Made by a program: the position numbers and the translations under genes. A stretch of 64,000 bases of DNA from NCBI RefSeq assembly GCF_001730365.1, contig NZ_MIKB01000014.1:1-64000 (forward strand), given 5' to 3'. The stretch comes from Enterococcus quebecensis. Lineage in GTDB: Bacteria; Bacillota; Bacilli; Lactobacillales; Enterococcaceae. Positions within the stretch are counted from its first letter, which is position 1, and each line of letters opens with the position of its first letter. Below the pieces are notes generated by a model. The model had not been told where the DNA came from and made no database searches. It saw nothing but the letters and a program-made list of their open reading frames with translations. Shown here in pieces: positions 1 to 9,357 of the stretch.

Positions 1-140
1 TCTTTTGCTTTCCCATTGCCAGATACGTTGGTTCTGGTTGCAATGTTCGTTGATCCTTTTATGTTGTTTAAGGCATTGGCTGATTGGCTAAAAGAAGCTG
101 ATACACTCCCAGCTACAGATAGACTACTTTTTATCCCCAT
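1..140 (-). CDS. Partial N-terminus of a type VII secretion-associated small protein (TIGR04197/YwqI-like)
   Basis: An open frame begins at ATG 140 and runs off the left edge with no stop, giving 46 codons that start MGIKSSLSVAGSVSASFSQS. A strong SD (AAGGAGAG) lies 5 nt before the ATG. The Ser/Ala/Asn-rich amphipathic N-terminus, with no signal peptide, resembles the small WXG100-like helical proteins encoded next to LXG toxins (TIGR04197 or DUF5344 type). The family call rests on pattern memory of the first 46 residues only, so an unrelated helical protein is possible. If correct, a type VII secretion toxin locus lies to the left. Confidence 0.5.
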   Translation of the reverse strand, partial: MGIKSSLSVAGSVSASFSQSANALNNIKGSTNIATRTNVSGNGKAK

Positions 141-351
141 ATTTTCTCTCCTTATTGTATTTAAATCCGTTTTTAAAGTATATCAAAACAAACATATGGA
201 AACAATTACACATCTTCATCTTTAAACAATACGAAAATCCCTTTATTAGTAAAAATATTCTTGTTAACATTATCATCACTATTTTCTTTATAATGGTGTG
301 GACTTGTTTAGCTGTCTCAAAAGTAATATGATGATACATTGATTGTAAAAA

Positions 352-399
352 TAAAAAAAGTTAAGAAGCGGCTGGTTACGCTCTTCTCAACTTTTTTTG
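352..399 (-). terminator. Terminator of ald
   Basis: An inverted repeat pairs 354-370 with 379-397 around the loop GCTGGTTA, with T-runs on both sides. It lies 28 bp past the ald stop and reads as a bidirectional intrinsic terminator. Confidence 0.8.
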
Positions 400-426
400 A
401 TTTAGCTTGATTTTTAAATAAGCAAA

Positions 427-1539
427 TTATAGTACAGATTGAACAGAAGAATAGGCCAAATCCAAATCTGTTGCAACCCCTTGATTGGTCATTGCACCAT
501 TTAAGGTATTTACACCCGCTAGTAATGCTGGGTTTTGTTCAACAGCTGCTTCAAATCCTTTATCCGCTAACTCTACTACATATCGCAAGGTCGCATTAGC
601 TAACGCAAATGTTGCTGTTTGAGGGACAGCTCCTGGCATATTTGCTACAGCATAGTGGATTACATCATGTTTTACATAAGTTGGTTGTTCATGTGTTGTG
701 ACTTGATCGATCGTTTCAAAAATTCCACCTTGATCGATAGCAATATCGATAATTACCGAATGTTTTGGCATCGATGCTACCATTTCTTCTGTAACTAAAA
801 CTGGTGCTTTACGGCCTGGAATCAAGACTGCTCCGATAACAAGATCAGAGTCTTTCACTTGTTCTTGAATGTTGAAATGGTTTGAAACAAGTGTTTTTAC
901 TGCGCCATTGAATTGATCATCGATTTCTTGTAATTTCTTGATGTTAACATCTAAAATCGTTACATCAGCGCCAAGTCCTAGCGCAATTTTAGCTGCATTG
1001 TAACCAGAATTCCCACCGCCAATAATGGTTACTTTGCCTTTTTTCACACCAGGTACACCACCTAGCAAAATTCCTTTTCCTTCTGGGACTTTTTCTAGAA
1101 ACTGGGCGCCGATTTGCGCTGCTAAACGTCCAGCAATTTCGCTCATTGGTGCTAGTAAAGGTAATTCGCCATTACTTAGTTGAACGCTTTCATAAGCAAT
1201 TGCTTTTGTCTGACGCTTCATTAATTCTTCCGCTAATGGTTTATTTGCGGCTAAATGAAGATAGGTAAATAATATCAGATCTTCTCTTAAATATTGGTAC
1301 TCTTCTTTTAATGGTTCTTTTACTTTTAAAACCAATTCTTGTGCCCAAGCTTCTTCAGCCGTTTGAACAATTGTGGCACCAACAGCTACATATTCATCAT
1401 CATGGATTGACGCCCCCAGTCCAGCATTTGTTTCAACAAAGACTGTATGACCATGTTTAATGAGATCTAAAACCCCTGCTGCTGGTAACGCTACTCGATT
1501 TTCACCAATTTTTATTTCTTTTGGAATACCAATTTTCAT
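427..1539 (-). CDS. ald: Alanine dehydrogenase
   Basis: Catalyses NAD-dependent reversible deamination of L-alanine to pyruvate and ammonia in the cytosol. The 370-aa length is standard for the family and the N-terminus [10 protein letters not shown] is typical. Substrate and catalytic residues are visible as K74 in KVKEP and H95 in YLHLA. The NAD-binding Rossmann motif GGGNSG is at 174-179, with the acidic D197 at the end of the next strand. SD GAGGGTG precedes the ATG. The gene is monocistronic between its own promoter and terminator. It faces the same way as the GH101 gene but is separated from it by a terminator. Confidence 0.95.
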   Translation of the reverse strand: MKIGIPKEIKIGENRVALPAAGVLDLIKHGHTVFVETNAGLGASIHDDEYVAVGATIVQTAEEAWAQELVLKVKEPLKEEYQYLREDLILFTYLHLAANKPLAEELMKRQTKAIAYESVQLSNGELPLLAPMSEIAGRLAAQIGAQFLEKVPEGKGILLGGVPGVKKGKVTIIGGGNSGYNAAKIALGLGADVTILDVNIKKLQEIDDQFNGAVKTLVSNHFNIQEQVKDSDLVIGAVLIPGRKAPVLVTEEMVASMPKHSVIIDIAIDQGGIFETIDQVTTHEQPTYVKHDVIHYAVANMPGAVPQTATFALANATLRYVVELADKGFEAAVEQNPALLAGVNTLNGAMTNQGVATDLDLAYSSVQSVL

Positions 1540-1597
1540 TGTTCAGCACCCTCTCTAACTCGTTACAGTTCATTTTATTTTGTAAGCTACTTACTAG

Positions 1598-1626
1598 ATT
1601 ATAGTTTAATGAGAGTTCATCTGCAA
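1598..1626 (-). promoter_or_regulatory. Promoter of ald
   Basis: Read on the minus strand, TTGCAG (1621-1626) and a perfect TATAAT (1598-1603) are separated by 17 bp. The -10 ends about 60 bp before the ald start. Confidence 0.75.
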
Positions 1627-1674
1627 TACATAAAGAACATTTATTTTAACCTTGCTAACCTAAATGCTTAACTG

Positions 1675-1727
1675 AAAATAACATCTGAAATAAACCCGTT
1701 AAGGTTTTACTTCAGATGTTATTTTTA
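1675..1727 (-). terminator. Terminator after the GH101 operon
   Basis: A 15-bp perfect stem pairs 1675-1689 with 1711-1725 and has T-rich ends. It lies about 70 bp past the GH101 stop and upstream of the ald promoter. Confidence 0.8.
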
Positions 1728-1793
1728 CTCAGTTGTAGTGGACTATTTAATTAGATAAAAATCTACTAAACTTTTTTCTTTAAGCAAGTTACA

Positions 1794-4700
1794 TTATTTG
1801 GCGGTTACTGTAAAATTATCAATAATTAAATCATACGCACCACCCGTTGTGTAAATACCGAATGTTGTATTGCCAGATGCATCACCAACAATCTCTACTT
1901 CATATTTTTTAGTTTTTCCATCTGTAGAGGTTGGTAAGATCGATCCAACTTTATTCAGGTCTTGTAATGTCTTGAATTCTCCCAACACAGATCCAGCAGA
2001 AAATACATTTTGCCCATCTGTTTGGTAATCAAAGCTTACAGTGTATCTTTTTCCTGCTTCAAATTTAACATTTTGAGGCGTTGTTTGCAGCATTAGTCCT
2101 GCACCTTGTTTGTGTGCTTTTAAAGACCAATTTCCAGCTAATACGTCAGATACTTTGTTACCGTTCCAACCATATTGCGTATACGGTTCATTTTTCTCTG
2201 ATAAGTGTATTCGTGGATCTTCCACCCCACCAGCTTGTCCTTTTACAAATGGAAACAGTCCAATGGCTTGTGTATCTTCAAAATCTTGTTGCACGATGAT
2301 TACATTTGATATGTTGCTTATATCTGTTTGTCTTTCTACAATCCGAATATCATCAAATATTGTTTTGTTGTTGCCCGCATCTGCCGTTAAATTCAGCGTT
2401 GCTTTCTTAGCATTTTCTGGTATAACAAAATCTACTCTAGCGTTTTGCATATATTGAGGGTATGCACCGCTTGTATGATTAATATCTGCTTGAATGTAGT
2501 TTTGAACAACAGAATTATTGTATTCTTTTGTATATTTTTTCCCATCGATGTCTATTGTTATATTCGCTTTTCTATTATGCGTTTCTGTGTTCACGTAAAT
2601 GCTATATTTTCCTGCTTTTGGCATTATCAGTTCTTGTTGAACATTCATCGCTGCATTGCCAGCATTTAAAACATAGTCACCATTTGGATCTTTTACGACT
2701 GTGGCATTTCCTTGGATAACTTGCCAGTTTTTCGTTAGTGTATCTGGTTCATTAAACCCAGGATCTTTCACTGGCGTTCCTGTTCCAAACTTCACAGATT
2801 CAGTAGTTGTTGGTTCAGCAATAATATATGGCGTTTTAGCCTCTGCCTGAATCGTTACTTGATTTCCCGCTACACTAGCAGGACCTTTGTCTTTTCTACC
2901 TTGATCCGTCAATTCATACAAACGTAAATTTGTTTTGCCCTGCATCTTTTCAGGTAGTGTCCAAGTTGTAGAGCCGCCAGCTCCATTCCAATGGTATAAC
3001 TTAAATGAACCATTGACCGTCCATGGTAATAAATAGGTATCACCTTTTAGTACATCAACACCATTTAGTGTTAGTCGTCTTTGATCATTGACATCTTTTT
3101 TCGTCACAACTACCTTGTCACCAGCATTCGCTAACTTGATTGTACCGTAAATTTGACCGCTCGCAGCTGTTGTTGTATCCCAGTTAGTGATTTGATAATG
3201 TTGTAAGAATTTTGTAGGAACATTAATTGAAAATGTTTTATCTTTATATGTGTTAAAGTTCGTTTTTCCAACCCATCCTTCATAGGCTTCAAATTCCGCT
3301 CCGCCTAGCAGTGGATTATCAGATATGACCCATGTGTCTTTTTGATGGTTACGGATAAAACGTACAATATTACTATTAAATCCTTTGGTTGAAGTTCCAC
3401 CATATGCTTTTTCTGCAGACCAATGATTCCAAATTGAATCATATTCTAATGCGTTAGGAAATTCATTGGCAGTGATCCAACCTAACCCATTAATTTCTTT
3501 ACTCAATTGTCGACTTAACCAACCAGATTCTCCTTGATTTCCCCAAACATCTACATAGATATAATCTAAGTTTGGTACGTTAATTTTCAATCCTTTAAAG
3601 CGTTCTAGTCGATTGCCACTGAGTGCATCTGGTCGTTGTCTAATAGAGTAAGACGGGTCAAGCCAATCCCACCCTCGTTTCGTTGGATCAATTAAGTTCT
3701 CGTTAAATGTTTTTGCTTCAGGATAAGACTCTGTGTCGTTGACATGTACACCAAAAATTGAATTAAGTTTATGCCCTTCATCAATTAACTTATTTAAGTC
3801 AGTTGCACCGCCTTGACGTTTGCCAACATCTCCATAATCTGGATGGGCTGAATCATGCCCTTCATTTTGATATCCTTTGAGTAAATTCATTTGTCCTAAA
3901 CCATCTGTCAGATTATATACACGCTTTGTTTCGTCTAGAGTCACTGAAAATGGATTTGTAGCTTGACTTGCAAAGTTGAAGGGAATACGTTGGTTAACCA
4001 ATTCTGGAACCTTTTGCGCACCAATTGGATTATTCATAATTGCTCTATAATTGATGGCTGCATCTTGCCAGTCCACTTTACTGTCGCCATTCAAATCATT
4101 TGAAAATTTAATTTTCACCTCTGGTATCTCTCCAGTTAAATAGGCATCTGGTGCATCGAACGGACGATACGTCCACGCTCCACTCCACAGTGATGTAACA
4201 TATCCTGTTGTTGTTTCTTTTGTTTGCTTGTATATCCGATTACTATCACTGTTATCAACAGTGCTGTCTCCGTATGCATTCGTCCAAAAACTAGCAGCAT
4301 AAGCATCTGTATTTAAAAATCCATACATATATGGCTTTGTTCCAACTTCATTAGATGTTACTAAGTTTTGGAATGTATCACCATTTTTATTATTGTTGTT
4401 CGCATTAGTCCCAGTATTCATGACTGTTCCTGCAAAAGCTGCTCCTGCATCGGTACTATTCACAGAAAGTAGACCTTGATTTGCAATAGAAAGTGTATGA
4501 ATTTTTGTTGTTCCTTCTTTAATGTCTGTTATTTTCATAGAAAGAACTTGTCCATCAGAAACTGTAAAAGTGACTTTAAAACTTAAACTAAGCGATGGAA
4601 CCGTCACTTGATAGGTTGCACTATTTTGAGAAATAGCCTCTTTCACCGCAGTTGCCTCGTAGGTTTTTCCATCCACTAGAACTTGACTAATTTTTTCTTG

Positions 4701-5756
4701 TTGTCCTTTAAAAATCATTTTATTATCGCTTGGGTTTTCATAACGGATTACTCTTGGAAAATTCGGGTCTAAAACAACCCTAATATCAGCCGATGAAATC
4801 TTATCTCCAGCTTCTACACTTCCATCATCAGTGACGGTCACAGTCGCTTTTGCTTTTACCGATGTTCCTGCTACAGTACCTAAAACGTCAAAGCTTCCAA
4901 TTTTTTGATACATTTCTGGAGTTATATTGTCCCATGTAACGTTTTCATCTTTTTGAATTCCAGTATTATATGTTGTTTTCACAGTAGTAGGTAAAGCAGG
5001 TGCCGTGCCTATTTTGGTAAAGATTTTAATAGGGGCTATTTCAGTAATTTCTGGTACTAACTCAGGGAGAGTGCCATTATCACCATTTTTAAAACTTTGA
5101 TAGCTCACCGTTTTTTGGTCATACCACGTTCTGAACCCAACACGTCCAGCTGCTGTTGGAATTTTAGAGCCGTTGGCTAATACAGGTTCCCCGTCGTAAA
5201 ATTGTGTCCCATTGAGCCAAATAGTGATTTTTGTTCCAACATAACGAACTTTTAAAACATAAGGTGTATTCGCAGCTAAGCTTGGACCTGAAATGGTATC
5301 ATTCCATGATGTTGGACTTTCGATAACCCACTTTCCATTTACGTTATAACCAACAAAAACCCAGCTATCTTTTGTGGCTCCTCTAACAATTACACCTGTC
5401 CGTCCTTCTCCCCCACTAAATTTAAATGATGTTTCTATTTCACCATCTGCTTTTTGAGGAGAATCCAAATTAATAGATATTGCATTATTCCCGGCAGCTT
5501 CTTTACGAGAAATATCTAAAACATTATTATTTAACGTCTTGTTGATGCCCCCAACCAAGTCCTGCCAGTTCCCTAACTGACCACTTTGAAAATTTGTTTG
5601 CCAATAGGTTGTTGCAGCTTTCGGCTCAGCAGTATCTTGCGATTGCGTTTGGTTGTTATCCCCATTTTCTTCAGCCAAAACATCAACTGGTACAAATACA
5701 CTAGTGCACGTCATTAAAGCTAAGGTACTAATCGACATAATCCATCTTCTTTTCAT
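1794..5756 (-). CDS. Secreted endo-alpha-N-acetylgalactosaminidase, GH101
   Basis: Releases the core-1 disaccharide Gal-beta-1,3-GalNAc from Ser/Thr of mucin-type glycoproteins outside the cell. The start is set at ATG 5756 (1320 aa), 11 nt after GAAGGAG, which puts a signal peptide first (MKRRWIMSISTLALM..., likely cleaved after VDVLA). Order of parts: a LamG-like N-domain (about 50-220), a bacterial Ig-like segment (about 235-310), the GH101 core (about 320-990) and C-terminal galactose-binding-like domains. The nucleophile is D736 in YVDVWGN and the acid/base is E765 in ITANEFPN, matching D764/E796 of the pneumococcal enzyme with a 3-residue shorter linker. No LPXTG anchor is seen, so it is probably released. 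It is the last gene of the PTS operon. E. faecalis has a characterised homologue (EngEF). Confidence 0.93.
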   Translation of the reverse strand: MKRRWIMSISTLALMTCTSVFVPVDVLAEENGDNNQTQSQDTAEPKAATTYWQTNFQSGQLGNWQDLVGGINKTLNNNVLDISRKEAAGNNAISINLDSPQKADGEIETSFKFSGGEGRTGVIVRGATKDSWVFVGYNVNGKWVIESPTSWNDTISGPSLAANTPYVLKVRYVGTKITIWLNGTQFYDGEPVLANGSKIPTAAGRVGFRTWYDQKTVSYQSFKNGDNGTLPELVPEITEIAPIKIFTKIGTAPALPTTVKTTYNTGIQKDENVTWDNITPEMYQKIGSFDVLGTVAGTSVKAKATVTVTDDGSVEAGDKISSADIRVVLDPNFPRVIRYENPSDNKMIFKGQQEKISQVLVDGKTYEATAVKEAISQNSATYQVTVPSLSLSFKVTFTVSDGQVLSMKITDIKEGTTKIHTLSIANQGLLSVNSTDAGAAFAGTVMNTGTNANNNNKNGDTFQNLVTSNEVGTKPYMYGFLNTDAYAASFWTNAYGDSTVDNSDSNRIYKQTKETTTGYVTSLWSGAWTYRPFDAPDAYLTGEIPEVKIKFSNDLNGDSKVDWQDAAINYRAIMNNPIGAQKVPELVNQRIPFNFASQATNPFSVTLDETKRVYNLTDGLGQMNLLKGYQNEGHDSAHPDYGDVGKRQGGATDLNKLIDEGHKLNSIFGVHVNDTESYPEAKTFNENLIDPTKRGWDWLDPSYSIRQRPDALSGNRLERFKGLKINVPNLDYIYVDVWGNQGESGWLSRQLSKEINGLGWITANEFPNALEYDSIWNHWSAEKAYGGTSTKGFNSNIVRFIRNHQKDTWVISDNPLLGGAEFEAYEGWVGKTNFNTYKDKTFSINVPTKFLQHYQITNWDTTTAASGQIYGTIKLANAGDKVVVTKKDVNDQRRLTLNGVDVLKGDTYLLPWTVNGSFKLYHWNGAGGSTTWTLPEKMQGKTNLRLYELTDQGRKDKGPASVAGNQVTIQAEAKTPYIIAEPTTTESVKFGTGTPVKDPGFNEPDTLTKNWQVIQGNATVVKDPNGDYVLNAGNAAMNVQQELIMPKAGKYSIYVNTETHNRKANITIDIDGKKYTKEYNNSVVQNYIQADINHTSGAYPQYMQNARVDFVIPENAKKATLNLTADAGNNKTIFDDIRIVERQTDISNISNVIIVQQDFEDTQAIGLFPFVKGQAGGVEDPRIHLSEKNEPYTQYGWNGNKVSDVLAGNWSLKAHKQGAGLMLQTTPQNVKFEAGKRYTVSFDYQTDGQNVFSAGSVLGEFKTLQDLNKVGSILPTSTDGKTKKYEVEIVGDASGNTTFGIYTTGGAYDLIIDNFTVTAK

Positions 5757-5852
5757 TCGTTGGCACGCTCCTTCTTTTTTTGAATACGCTATCATTTCTT
5801 TCCAAAAGAATGATACTTCCTATCACACAGCCACCATTTTCAACAAGACACA

Positions 5853-5878
5853 GAATGAGGTCTGTAAAAACCTCATTC
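5853..5878 (-). terminator. Weak hairpin between lacD and GH101
   Basis: A 9-bp stem pairs 5853-5861 with 5870-5878. On the minus strand it is followed only by a mixed TGTGTCTTGTTG tail, so it may attenuate rather than stop transcription into the GH101 gene. Confidence 0.45.
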
Positions 5879-5914
5879 CGCTTTTTACACTTTCCTTGCA
5901 TCTTTTTTATTTTT

Positions 5915-6907
5915 TCAATCTATTACTTCCACTTTATCATGCCAAGAACTTGCTGTCTTTTCAATCACTTTATTCAATTGCTGTATATGTTCTTTTCCTT
6001 CAGTACGAAGCCATTGGCAACCAGCTTCTTCTCCATTTTCAACAAATGGTGCTACCCCCTCTTTCCAAGTTGCACGTCCACATAAAACACCATTAAATGT
6101 AGAGCCTGCTTCTTTAGCAAACAACAATGTCTCTTGAAATAATTCCGCTGAAACCCCTGCACTTAAAAAAATAAATGGCAGATGGGTGGCGTCACTCTGT
6201 TGTTTAAAATAGGCTAGTGCCTCCGAACGTGAATAAACAGCTTGTTCTGATCCGATTCCTTCCACATAATTCATGTTTACAGGAACTTCTACTTTTAAAA
6301 CATCTACCTTGTATTGTGGTTTTGAAAATTCTTTCATCATCTTGATGACTTTTTCAGGTTTGATTTTAGCATATTCACTAGATGAAGCATCTGTAAGTTT
6401 GGCATCGTATGACACTAACTCCAAATAAAATGGCAGATCCTCACCGAAGCATTCACTGCCCAGCCGTTCAATAAAAACATGTTTCAAATGATTAATTTCT
6501 TCTGGTTCGTCTATATCATAATAAAGTAAAAATTTAACAGCATCCGCTCCGTTTTCTTTCAAACGTTCAACAGACCAATCTTCCAAAAGATCAGGCAATC
6601 GTCCAGGAGTTTTAGCATCATATCCCGTTTTTTCGTAAGCTAATAACAACCCTGCTTGTTCATCTCTAACTTTTGCTGCAGGTATCCCATACTCCGGATC
6701 CAATAAAATAGCAGATGCGTAGGGTGTTAGTTCTTTTGAAACTATTTTTTTAAAATCAATGATATGTTGATCAGTGGGATTTTCACCTAAAGATTGGATC
6801 ATTTTTTTTAATGCGCCTCGTTGATCAATTGCCAAGGCTTCAATTATTCCATTATCGGTTGATAAACGATCCATTGCTGCTTTTTTTGCAGATGATAGTT
6901 TTAACAT
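5915..6907 (-). CDS. lacD: Tagatose-1,6-bisphosphate aldolase (copy 1)
   Basis: Class I aldolase splitting tagatose-1,6-bisphosphate into dihydroxyacetone phosphate and glyceraldehyde-3-phosphate. The start at ATG 6907 (330 aa) follows AAGGAG by 6 nt; the upstream in-frame start at 6937 overlaps agaS and has no such site. Schiff-base lysine is K205 in DVLKVEVPV, the family position. Other conserved stretches are [18 protein letters not shown] and LSAGVS. It follows agaS by 22 bp and should take GalNAc-derived tagatose phosphate to glycolysis. A paralogue lies at 14132-15130. Confidence 0.93.
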   Translation of the reverse strand: MLKLSSAKKAAMDRLSTDNGIIEALAIDQRGALKKMIQSLGENPTDQHIIDFKKIVSKELTPYASAILLDPEYGIPAAKVRDEQAGLLLAYEKTGYDAKTPGRLPDLLEDWSVERLKENGADAVKFLLYYDIDEPEEINHLKHVFIERLGSECFGEDLPFYLELVSYDAKLTDASSSEYAKIKPEKVIKMMKEFSKPQYKVDVLKVEVPVNMNYVEGIGSEQAVYSRSEALAYFKQQSDATHLPFIFLSAGVSAELFQETLLFAKEAGSTFNGVLCGRATWKEGVAPFVENGEEAGCQWLRTEGKEHIQQLNKVIEKTASSWHDKVEVID

Positions 6908-6929
6908 TGTTTTCTCCTTATTTTTTATT

Positions 6930-8108
6930 TTAGTCAAGATATTCGTAAATATTAACGCCTTTTACCACACGATTAACCGTACCTGTAGCAGACGGTGTAT
7001 CTGGTTTATTTTGAACATTTATGGAACTATGAATTGCAACCGTTTGAGCAAATAAAACATAGGGTAATACGAGATAGGCTTCTGGCAATTCCACTCCTTC
7101 AGAGTAAGCAAAACGCTGACCAGAAAAATTATCCGCTCCATCTACATCTAGCGTTACAATTTTTGCAGCAATGTTATCCGCTTTGATTTCTTCTGCGATA
7201 TCTAGATCATATTTTCTTGTATACTCATTATTTGTGACAAAGACAAAAACAATGGTTTTCTCATCGATGAATGATTTTGGACCATGTCTAAATCCAACAG
7301 AAGAATCAAAAATAGTTGCAACTTTCCCAGCAGTTAATTCAAGAACTTTCAATTGGGCTTCTCTTGTTAAACCAGCCAAACTTCCTGATCCAAGGTAAGC
7401 AATTCGATCAAAAGAAACTGCCATCAACTCGTCAATTTCTTTTTCTCTTGAGATAGCTTCATCTCCCATCTGGATTACTTTTTGAACAAACAATGTTTTT
7501 TCTGCTAACGTACTTTCATCAAAAATCAACAGCGCACTTAACAGCATGCACGTAAAGCTACCTGTCATTGCAAAGCCTAAATCATTTGATTTTTCTGGCA
7601 TAAGCAACAATAAATTATGTCCATCTCCTGAAGCTTCTTGAGCAAGTTGACCATCTTTAGCACATGTAATGGTAATCTGATATAATTTTTTCACTAACTG
7701 TTTCGCCAATTTCACCGTTGCTACTGATTCTGGTGAATTACCACTACGAGCAAAAGAGACTAGAATCGTTGGTACTTCCGCTTGTAAATAATCATAGGGA
7801 TTAGAGACAATATTAGTTGTTGGAATACTTTCAAACATAAAATTGGTATGATCCCCTTTATGATTTAAATATGGCGTAATGGAGTCTCCTACATAAGCTG
7901 ATGTTCCTGCTCCAGTAAAAATCACACGGATTTTTTTTCCTTTTTCCTCTGCTACAATAGATGAAATAAACTGGTCTATTTTTTTTTGCTGATCTTGATA
8001 ATTATCAAATGCTTCTTTCCATAAAACAGGTTGCTGTTTTATTTCTTGTGTTGTGATTGCGGCTCCAAGTTTTTCAAGGTTTGCTTTTGTTTCTTTAAAT
8101 AATTCCAT
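6930..8108 (-). CDS. agaS: AgaS-type sugar isomerase/deaminase (SIS domains)
   Basis: Predicted to convert galactosamine-6-phosphate to tagatose-6-phosphate plus ammonia. The 392-aa protein has two SIS domains. The first carries FTGAGTSAYVGDS (about 64-76) and SFARSGNSPES; the second carries GSGSLAGLTREAQLK and SVGFRHGPKSF. SD AGGAG lies 10 nt before ATG 8108. Genes on both sides (PTS IIA and lacD) fit the GalNAc/GalN pathway, and the order IIB-IIC-IID-IIA-agaS matches the pneumococcal bgaC cluster. No GalNAc-6-phosphate deacetylase gene is in the window, so that step must be encoded elsewhere. Confidence 0.88.
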   Translation of the reverse strand: MELFKETKANLEKLGAAITTQEIKQQPVLWKEAFDNYQDQQKKIDQFISSIVAEEKGKKIRVIFTGAGTSAYVGDSITPYLNHKGDHTNFMFESIPTTNIVSNPYDYLQAEVPTILVSFARSGNSPESVATVKLAKQLVKKLYQITITCAKDGQLAQEASGDGHNLLLLMPEKSNDLGFAMTGSFTCMLLSALLIFDESTLAEKTLFVQKVIQMGDEAISREKEIDELMAVSFDRIAYLGSGSLAGLTREAQLKVLELTAGKVATIFDSSVGFRHGPKSFIDEKTIVFVFVTNNEYTRKYDLDIAEEIKADNIAAKIVTLDVDGADNFSGQRFAYSEGVELPEAYLVLPYVLFAQTVAIHSSINVQNKPDTPSATGTVNRVVKGVNIYEYLD

Positions 8109-8126
8109 CTCAGCGTTTACTCCTAT

Positions 8127-8531
8127 CTATTCATCTTCTTCATCAAACACATCTGATGCTAATAATTCATTAACTTTTATTGTACTTTCCTTTGCTTCTG
8201 CGACAAAATCACTTTCAGTGCCTACTAAATTTGCATTGACATAGCTAATGACCATTGGTAGACTCATTCCTGCATATAATTCAAATGACTCTCCATTCAT
8301 TAATTTTTTCGATAATATATTGCAAGGTGTCCCTCCTAATAAATCTGAAAAAACGATAAAATTGTCTAATGATTGCGCAATTTTTTCAAACTTCGCTAAG
8401 AACTCACTTTCTCCTTCTTCAGCCAATAAAGGAACCGTATAAATGCTATCTTGTGTACCCATAATCATCTCTGCACTATTTTTTAATTCAGTACAAAAAT
8501 TTCCATGACTAACCAATATTAAATTATCCAC
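8127..8531 (-). CDS. PTS IIA component, mannose family
   Basis: Cytosolic phosphocarrier accepting phosphate from HPr and passing it to IIB. Length is 134 aa. The phosphorylated histidine is H9 in LILVSHGNF, and the conserved SDLLGGTPCN motif follows around residue 62-71. The start codon is GTG at 8531 with GGAGG 8 nt upstream; no in-frame ATG gives a complete IIA fold. It lies between IID and agaS with short gaps, so it is part of the same transcript. Specificity for a GalNAc-type sugar is inferred from the neighbours only. Confidence 0.9.
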   Translation of the reverse strand: MDNLILVSHGNFCTELKNSAEMIMGTQDSIYTVPLLAEEGESEFLAKFEKIAQSLDNFIVFSDLLGGTPCNILSKKLMNGESFELYAGMSLPMVISYVNANLVGTESDFVAEAKESTIKVNELLASDVFDEEDE

Positions 8532-8547
8532 TCCTTATTCCTCCCAA

Positions 8548-9357
8548 CTATTTTGAAATGACACCAAGAGCAGATAGTGCTACTGAAATAATTAATACAA
8601 TAAAGATCGCTCTGGTTGAAGTGATGTTTTTCTTTCCCAGTAACCAATACACACCGCCAACAATTGCAGCAGGCAATAATCGAGGCATGATCATATCTAC
8701 ATTATTTTGCACGTTGATCGTCAAGTCTCCAATTGAAGGAGCCCAAGCAAAATGTACATTGATCATGGTTGCAACTAATGCGCCCACCATGAAAACCCCC
8801 ATTAATGTTGCTGCATTAGTCATCGCTGTCAGTCTGCTTTGCATTGTAGTTACTAAAGAAATTCCTTCTTTATATGCAAATTCCAATTGTTTCCACCTAA
8901 ATACCATAATCGCAATTTGTGCAGCCATCCAAATAAATGCACCTATCGGATTACCATTAACAGCCATATTAGCCGCTAAAGCACCAAAGATTGTTGGTAC
9001 TAAAGCCCCAAAAATAGAATCACCGATCGCAGCAAATGGCCCCATCAATCCAACTTTGATCCCAGCAACAGAATCCTTTGCAGAAATACCTTCTTTTTCT
9101 TCGATAGCTAAATCAATACCTGTAATAATTGTATTCAAAAAATTACTCGTATTAAAAAACTGTGCATGAGTACGCATCATTTCTTTTAACTCCGGCGTAT
9201 CATCACCATACATTTTTCTTAACTGAGGTAAAATTGTGAATAAGTAACCCGAACCTTGCATTCTTTCATAGTTCCACCCCAACTGAAAAGTGAATAAACT
9301 TCTTTTATTAATTTGATTGAAGTCTTTTTTTGTTAGTTTATAGTTAGATTTCGTCAT
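8548..9357 (-). CDS. PTS IID component, mannose family (AgaD/ManZ-like)
   Basis: Membrane subunit that with IIC forms the sugar channel. At 269 aa it has the family N-terminus (RSLFTFQLGWNYERMQGSGY) and the signature GPFAAIGDSIFGALVPTI. Hydrophobic segments are concentrated in the C-terminal half. The start ATG 9357 is preceded by GAAGGAGAG and overlaps the end of IIC by 14 nt, which suggests translational coupling; a start six codons upstream lacks an SD. Confidence 0.92.
   Translation of the reverse strand: MTKSNYKLTKKDFNQINKRSLFTFQLGWNYERMQGSGYLFTILPQLRKMYGDDTPELKEMMRTHAQFFNTSNFLNTIITGIDLAIEEKEGISAKDSVAGIKVGLMGPFAAIGDSIFGALVPTIFGALAANMAVNGNPIGAFIWMAAQIAIMVFRWKQLEFAYKEGISLVTTMQSRLTAMTNAATLMGVFMVGALVATMINVHFAWAPSIGDLTINVQNNVDMIMPRLLPAAIVGGVYWLLGKKNITSTRAIFIVLIISVALSALGVISK

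Noticed and set aside
124-339. A 71-aa minus-strand ORF
   Set aside because: It overlaps the start and SD of the edge gene in another frame and has no SD or recognisable pattern.
5653-6096. A 147-aa plus-strand ORF spanning the GH101-lacD junction
   Set aside because: Composition is low-complexity Phe/Leu-rich, with no SD; both flanking genes are firmly assigned to the other strand.
8558-9169. A 203-aa plus-strand ORF
   Set aside because: It is antisense to the PTS IID gene, which has clear family motifs; the ORF has low-complexity composition and no SD.
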